A DNA stretch of 64,000 bases, taken from NCBI RefSeq assembly GCF_001632365.1, contig NW_024468549.1:66419-130418 (forward strand). Reading direction: 5' to 3'. This DNA comes from Laetiporus sulphureus 93-53 (lineage: Eukaryota > Basidiomycota > Agaricomycetes > Polyporales > Laetiporaceae). Shown here one piece after another: positions 57,494 to 64,000 of this stretch. Under the pieces are notes generated by a model. The model was not told the DNA's origin, ran no database searches, and was given only the letters and a program-made list of their open reading frames with translations. Each line of letters begins with the position of its first letter. The first letter of the stretch is position 1. The position numbers and the translations under genes are program-made.

Positions 57494-59649
57494 TCATACC
57501 GAGGCGTGAGCCTCGACGCCGATGACACTAACATTTCTCTGCGACAGAATCCAATCAGCATCCCAGGTCAAAAAGCCCACATCACAAAGGCGTCACCTAC
57601 CTTTCGCGGGCACTCCTCCGTCAACCTCTGACATCCCCACACTTTCACCTCCTCGAGCTCTTTACACTTCTGCAATAGCTCTTTGACGACCCAATTGTCC
57701 ACCTCCCTGCAGAACCCGATATCTAGTCTTCTCAAGCCCGGTGCGCGGGCAGCGATCTGTTGTAGTGCCGCCTGCGGCACCGCCTTCCAACCATTCACAT
57801 TCAGATTGGTCAACGACGCCCCAGAATGTGACAGAAGAGCAAGGAGCGCATCACCAGTGAGCTCCTGGTCCCTCGAGAAGTCGGCCAAGCGCAGCTCTGG
57901 GTTTGACCAAGTGTTGAAGAACTCCGCGACGCCGGCATCGGTCAGCTCGGGAGTATTTACGAGCACTAAGGAGGCGAGCTGCTTTGTATAAGGCTTCAGC
58001 CCTTTGAAGAGGAATGCATCGCCGATGTTGACATTCCCGGATAGGTCGAGATGCTTGAGCGAACCAGCAATGATGGACATCAGATCGATCAGCGCTGCTT
58101 CACTCAGTGTTTGAGCGTTGCCAGGGTACGATAGGTCCAAGTACGTGAGGGACGCCGCGAGAGCCTTCATATGCCCGAGGAATGCGTTGTCCAACTTGCC
58201 TACCTCTTTGAGCCGGAGCTGTCGCAGTCCTGAGCAATTTTCAGCCAGTGTCCGCATGCATTCGAGATCAAAGCGCGGGCTCTGGGTGATGAGGAAGCTC
58301 TCGAGTGCTGGATGTGCCTTGAAGAAGGTCTGCCAGGCGGGGGCCTTCACGAGGAAGGGCCCAAGGAGTTCGAGGCGCCGCAGCTGCGGTAACGATGTGC
58401 ACCATGCATCAATTACCGAGTCATCCATGCGGCCGCAGAGATCGAGGCGCAGATGTGTCAAATTGGGATTGAGAAAGGCAAGTGTGCATAACGCTGGAGG
58501 AACGAGGTCTGCGGGTGTTTTTAATACTCGGAGTTGTAGATAGATCGTGGGGAACGCACTAGTCACATCGTACAGAACGAGTTCTGTGCTTTGGACATCA
58601 TAGAACAGAGTGGCATTCTGTGGCGTACTGCAGAAACTCTTAGAGAGATGTCACACTTCAATAGCGGTAACAGTACTTACAGGCTCCTGTTCCTAGAGAT
58701 AGCCTTTGCAATCTCGTCCATGTTGAGACGTCCGATATCCCCCAGCGCTTCAACGTCATCGATATGGTCACTAATGAGCTTCAGCGAAGATACCGATTAG
58801 GACCTGCGTAGACCTGTCCGACACGTCGATGACACACCTGGATACACATCGAAGCCAAGCTGGGAAACCGTCTCTCTTCAAAGCTCACGACGACACGTTT
58901 ATCCGCAGGAACTTTACGTTTCCGAGGTACAGCCGGCTTCTTGAACGGATCTGCCCCACTCGCCTTCGTGCACGGGTGGCACAACCACCCAGGTGGCGGA
59001 TTTGCGGCAAGCGTATACTTAGTCTATCGCCCAACCCACCGCATGTCATCCTTCGCTCGATGGTTGAACCAAGCAGAACAGCACGTACAACTGTGAACTG
59101 CTTGCCGCACTTTGCACATTCTTCGAAGCTCCCAACGGGCGGTTTAGGCAGGTCTCCCTTCCACATGCGCGACAACGCGGTATACGGGTCTTTATCCGAG
59201 TCCTGGTAGTCGTCATCGTCGTCTGCTCCTTTCTTCGTCGCTTTGGATTTGCCCTTCCCTTTCGCCTTGGAATCGGCCGCTTTGGACGCCTTGCGCTTCT
59301 TAGACGAAGGCATTTCGTCTTCGTCCAGGTTGTCAGAATTGTACTCTTCCCCTTGCTGCAGTGCAGATTCGTCTGATGCATGCCGATGCCTGACAAAAGC
59401 CTTCACGCACCTCAGTCTCATCCTGCTCTACGTTAGCTGTGGCACCCTGCCCAGCATTGCTAGGACCTGAGACAGCTTCCTGTGCAGCCGCCTCCCTCGT
59501 CCGCACCCGGCGTGCGATGGTTGTCGGAGTGATACCGGATTCCTACGCGACGCGTCGGTGCTGTAACAGAAACTTTATGGCATAGTACTTACGCGGAGGA
59601 ACTCTGTGAGGGCCGACGTAGGTCCTCGGACATTATTTCTGCGGCTCAT
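57494..59649 (-). CDS. RAD7: Nucleotide-excision-repair protein RAD7, leucine-rich repeats
   Basis: Rad7 acts with Rad16 in global-genome nucleotide excision repair and in a cullin-type ubiquitin ligase. It starts at 59649 (MSRRNNVRGPTSALTEFLR). The next exons give GITPTTIARRVRTREAAAQE-like sequence, an acidic/basic linker (SDNLDEDEMPSSKKRKASK), then EECAKCGKQFTV and a degraded-looking Cys-rich block expected for the N-terminal zinc-binding region. The C-terminal half is leucine-rich repeats (LAFLNPNLTHLRLDLCGRMD, LRQLRLKEVGKLDN, LKHLDLSGNVNIGD, LRRLDIGFCREVDN). The plain frame would stop at 57568, but a GTAGGT donor after ECPRK and an acceptor at 57539 add a final exon, RNVSVIGVEAHASV (57538-57494), which fits the family ending. 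Exon borders between 58560 and 59420 were not all fixed. Confidence 0.88.
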
Positions 59650-61499
59650 CTCAAGGTAGGCCTTTTGGCGGACGAAAGTGCTTTGATGCGGAACGTCGTC
59701 TTGCACGACAAGGTGGCTTTTGTCGGGCAGACGCCCGCTAGCGCGTCTCATTAGTGCCAAATAAGCCATCACAAGGTCGTCTCCTCACGCCACAACCGCG
59801 ATGTTGTGGCCACTGGCCACCGCCACAGTGACTCGAGTCCCGCTCCATCTTGCAGACACAGCTCCAGCAGTGTGACGTGCGGTGAAATTATTCTATATTG
59901 ACTCACGGGTGCATGAACTGATCTCGAGGTTCTCAACCCTCGCTTTGCGTCAATTGGTCGCACGGAATTCTCTATTTTGACGATAAATTTGTTGTCTCGC
60001 GCTTACTACCTCACCCTCCAGCACGGTAAACATGCATCGTATCAGACGGCGAGCGACCGCATTTATTTACCTTTAATTGTGTCAATGAAGAGTGCGGTCG
60101 AAGCCATGCGGTCTCAAGGCGGATACAAGTACACAGGCCATAGGCGCCGCCGTCCTAGTGATCTCTCGTTCCCGATGGCTTCACTCGCGCGTATATATCG
60201 GTGATCCTCCCAAGAGGACAGAATGATTCTCGTGTGGGTGCAACGAACGGAATTGCCCTTTCACATCGATGATATAACAACCAGGGTGCGGATGTTTCGG
60301 AACTATAGTCCCGAACCATCGAAGCATTCTGTTGAATGGATAGTAAAGCCGAGGAGTGAACTTGTCGCTACAAATGAGAAATCATGGTATTTGATTCGTC
60401 TGGTGAGTACATCCTGCATAGGACCAGGAGGAAGCCACGCATGACTCAAACCTCATTATTAGTCCTCGAGAGGCAGAAAGAGTGGGTGTATCGTCCTATG
60501 ATGTACAGTCATCAGATTGAACACTGCGACGAGCACACGTAACGAGACATCGTATCTATGTCTATTGATTATGATATCCATTCCGCTGAAGACCACAGAT
60601 CGCGCCATGGTCAATGCATGCAATGAATATAATTCCTGGATTGCGATGTCCCCTGAGGACCTGAGGGCCCATCCTCATTGAGAAGCATCCATTCTCGGAA
60701 CTGCGAGCTTCGCAGTCCATATGTGCTACGCCTCAGCGGTCAATCTTCTCACAGCAGCATGTGCAAGCTCCGCGCACTCTTTTCGACTCCTTGGCAGAGA
60801 GTTGGACTTGATGATGTGCCGACCTGTACTCCTACTTGTTGAAGTCTTCAGGTATCTTTACTAGTCTAACGTGCATCCGTACCATCTTTTCTGCTAATCC
60901 CTAATATTTCCTGACCCCTGTCCCATTAGCTCATCAGCTTCCGCTCCCATGGTTTAGCGCGGCAATTGACTGCGCATCCATTCATCCTGTTCAAGAGATA
61001 CGTCGCCACACGCATCGCAGATCGCATGAGGTAAGTAGGCCATCATGATGTGTGGTTCGATGGCTCTCACGTCAGATCCTCGGCTTATGAAATCTCCGAC
61101 GCGCAGTAGGTTTTAGACAGCGGTATCTATGCTATGCGTCAATCATGATCACGCAAGGTCCGACTTACATATCCCCGCAAAGTATCCGGATAGTGAGACT
61201 CACGTCATCGTTTCGTGTTTCATCATCGACCTTCCAAATGCATGCCAACCGCCCAACCTTCAGATTTCAAGGCTTATTGCCAGCCTAGATTACGGCTAAG
61301 CACAAGATATTCTGTGCTGTGAGTGGTTGGTCTATCCACACTTTGACGAGATGTCAACTACTCTTGCGTTTGAAACGGCTCTCTGGATGCATCAAAGGCG
61401 GCCGCGCTATGCTATTTGAAGCTCGATGCATTCGTCACGAAGCTTTCGTACAGAGTGTGGGATATGTGGTCTGCAGCTAGCAACTGACGCTGCGCCTTC
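59650..61499. other. Intergenic region, 1.9 kb
   Basis: Divergent region between RAD7 and the DUF2235 gene. Small plus-strand open frames (59977-60204, and 60223-60444 beginning MILVWVQRTELPFHIDDITT) are not recognised. No repeat of other window sequences was noticed. Confidence 0.4.
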
Positions 61500-61506
61500 T
61501 ATAAAA
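61500..61506 (+). promoter_or_regulatory. TATA box of DUF2235 gene
   Basis: TATAAAA 69 bases upstream of the ATG at 61575, followed by a pyrimidine-rich stretch (CCCCGTTCACCCCTCCC), a common fungal core-promoter pattern. Confidence 0.6.
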
Positions 61507-61574
61507 CCCCGTTCACCCCTCCCGTCGCATGCGCTTAAAGCTCCGAGTTTGACATTAATTTGCCTTCGACTGTC

Positions 61575-64000
61575 ATGGACGTCTCCTCCTTTCACTTAGA
61601 AGGCGAAATCAGTAATTCTTCCCCAGTCAACTCTAAGGTGCCGCAAATGAGAAGCGGACCTTGTGCCGAGTATGTTCAGCGTCGCATATTCCGTCGTACA
61701 TCCATATTCTGATCTGTTGTCAGGAAATCTGCGGTTGCTGATCACAATGATCCGCCTCCTACTCGGTCTACGCACCCTCACAGAGGACGGCTGAACGTTC
61801 TGAGATCGTCTGCGACTTCCGCCGATAAACAGGCTCATTCTCCCCCACTCGTTGCAACGCCCAACGGAAAAGGCGTATATTCTCATACGGCTACACCTAT
61901 GCATGAACATACGCATTCTATACCGTCGCATACAGCATCTAACGAAGAATCGCAATGCCCTCCTGGATCGTTGGGATCCCATAAAGGGTCAGATCCTCCG
62001 ACGACAGAGACAGCTCGGGAAAATGCGAAGTCCACTCCTTCTGCACAAGATATACAACATGATAAGGATGACATTGCATGTGATCGATGCAAAGCCACGA
62101 AGGATGGGAGAAAGCTTGTAGTTTGTCTTGATGGCACTAAGAACCAGTTTGGGTTAAAGGTGTGTTCGAGATTGTCGGACATCTTTTCTTCCGGACTTAT
62201 GCCTGGCCACGCAGAACACGAATGTCGTGCAGATCTACGCTCGTATTGAGAAGAACGATAAACAGCTCACGTATTACAACAGCGGCATTGGTACATACGC
62301 CAATCCCTCGCGCCATTTCTCCTGGGCGCTCATCAAGACATGGTATTCGAGCACGATAGACCTAGCAATAGCATGGTTAGACGCATTTCGAATTGTGAGC
62401 TCTCTCCTACTAACAATCCCATCAGGGACTTCCAGAAAATCATACTTGCTGCATACCGATGGTTATCGGAACATTATAGGCCAGGAGACCAGATTTTCCT
62501 CTTTGGTGTGTCCATTTCCATCGAGTCGCATATATGGTCTACAGCTGCTCGTCAGGATTTTCTCGTGGTGCCTATCAGGCGCGAGTCTTGGCCGGGATGA
62601 TAGAGACAGTACGTTTTTTTCCTATCGAGCATCCAGACTGGTTTCGAATGCGATACATATTCAGGTTGGACTTATATTCCCCGGAAACGAAGAGCAGATT
62701 CCATTGTGAGCTATCATCTGTTATTTGTCTACAATTTGATGGCGTGATCTTTCAGTGCGTACGAGCTGTATGCGAATGAGCCTGAAGAAACGACGATTGC
62801 ACAGTATGTAACATCTAATAAAGTAATGTCGTTTGATGCCGAGGACTTTGACCCATGACATCATCGTAGAGATAAGAGCCTGGCAGGTCGATTCAAGCGC
62901 ACATTCTCACATCCAGATGTCCACGTACACTTCATTGGTGCTTGGTGAGCGAGCATGCGCTGTGAGAGAGCCGGCGTTCTCTGACACTACACATATAGGG
63001 ATACAGTCTCGTCGGTTGGCATTACACGACCAAGGTATTTGCCCAACATACGAATCGTTAGGCACGTGTGTTACTTTCGACACGCTCTTGCACTTGACGA
63101 ACGGCGGGTCAAGTTTCCTCCGGAGGACGTGATGCGTCTCCCGCGAGAGGTGTATCTCGGAACAAGTAGCGAAGAATCCTTCAGCAGGAATAAGGCCCAA
63201 ACCCCTCGTGGTCCCGCAACAAAGAGTGACATAGACGGACTGTTCGTACCGGATAACAACAGTGATGATGGTGATGGAGAAAGGACCCTCGAGCGAGTGA
63301 AAGAAGTATGGTTTGCTGGATGTCATTCGGATGTGTACGCACTTCTCAGATGGTCTTCGCTGCTGCACTGTGTCCGACCGACTTCACAGAGGAGGTGGGA
63401 ACGAACAAGACGAGAAGCTATTAATGGACGGGATATCTGCGCTGTGGATGGCGAATGAAGCACGCCTCGCAGGTCTGATCTTTGCTCCCTCTGCATTCAA
63501 AGCGGAGCCAAACCAGTTCAAAACACAGCAAGTCACAGAGTCGTTAGATTGGAGATGGTGGATTTTGGAGCTCTTACCTGGAATGAGTAGTGAAAGCGAC
63601 TTAGCAATCCGTCGTCACCGGTCAGCAAACCTCCATAATCTTGTAGCAAGAGCTTATCTATGTTTCAGGTGGTGGCCTCATCTCGGGCACCATCGCTACA
63701 TCCGCCCTGACCAGAAGATCCATGTGTCTGTTGCATTTATGTCAGACTATGTCCCCCGAGCACATTTCCTGTCTTCAGGGGACAGTGCAAGGTCATGGTC
63801 TTGGGATTATCTCCTCGGCAAAAACTTCGACAATGATCAGTGGGAGCTCACTCGGATGTCCGATATCCTAGAACTTGATTTACATGACATCTCATCTGCG
63901 AAACGGGATGTGCAACAGCTCAAGGCCAAGGACGGACGGGAGGAGGCATTAGTTCGCGTGCTCGGACTATCCTTACATGGTATATTTTGCGCCACTAGAA
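61575..64000 (+). CDS. DUF2235 alpha/beta hydrolase, 3' end outside window
   Basis: DUF2235 proteins have an alpha/beta-hydrolase fold related to the Tle1-type phospholipase catalytic domain; fungal members are uncharacterised. It starts at 61575 (MDVSSFHLEGEISNSSPVNS). A His/Ser/Pro-rich N-terminal region (THPHRGRL, HTATPMHEHTHSIPSHTASN) precedes the domain: KLVVCLDGTKNQFGLK, joined by splicing to NTNVVQIYARIEKNDKQLTY, YNSGIGTYANPSRHFSW, FQKIILAAYRWLSEHYRPGD, and the nucleophile elbow GFSRGAYQARVLAGMIET, restored across a 58-nt intron. It continues with VHVHFIGAWDTVSSVGITR, HVCYFRHALALDERRVKFPP, EVWFAGCHSDVGGGNEQDEK (His-Ser-Asp-Val-Gly block) and DWRWWILELLPGM. The frame is open at the window edge, so the gene is partial here. 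Confidence 0.87.

Overview
The window is nuclear DNA of a filamentous basidiomycete, most likely an Agaricomycete. Genes are split by many short (about 50-70 nt) GT-AG introns, and the family content fits: FunK1 kinases, a Plavaka-type DNA transposon, a caleosin/peroxygenase, and a DUF2235 hydrolase. No rRNA, tRNA or CRISPR array was found. All exon structures below were read by eye from splice sites and family conservation, without transcripts.

Layout. (1) 0.3-13.4 kb is single-copy gene space: lariat debranching enzyme DBR1 (-) divergent from ribosome-assembly factor RPF2 (+), a Ser/Thr-rich single-pass membrane protein (+), a Baeyer-Villiger-type flavin monooxygenase (-), a caleosin (-), and a small secreted repeat protein with Kex2-like sites (-). 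(2) 13.7-44.2 kb is a duplicated block: five FunK1 kinase-like genes of two subfamilies (A: 17.0, 23.0 and 37.0 kb; B: 26.8 and 41.2 kb), one FunK1-B relic, one complete GH3 beta-glucosidase, and two broken copies of its 3' end. The copies lie in direct and inverted order. Most FunK1 copies have lost catalytic residues. (3) 44.16-56.09 kb is one complete Plavaka-type transposon of 11.9 kb, with terminal inverted repeats, a 2-bp target duplication, a coherent multi-exon transposase (-) and a divergent accessory gene (+). (4) 56.1-64 kb returns to host sequence: the displaced FunK1-B 3' flank, the nucleotide-excision-repair gene RAD7 (-), and the 5' part of a DUF2235 hydrolase (+) cut by the window end.

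The most striking structure is inside the transposon. One intron of the transposase is 4.58 kb long and holds a captured, decayed aconitase gene. An intron of that aconitase in turn holds a captured 5' piece of the delta-COP (coatomer) gene. Both kept their own introns, so they were taken as genomic DNA, and both carry frameshifts and stops. The result is host gene inside host gene inside transposase intron inside transposon, and the transposon itself sits at the 3' end of a FunK1 gene whose reading frame now ends in the transposon's terminal repeat. The related intact FunK1-B locus at 26.8 kb acts as a natural empty site and fixes the insertion point.
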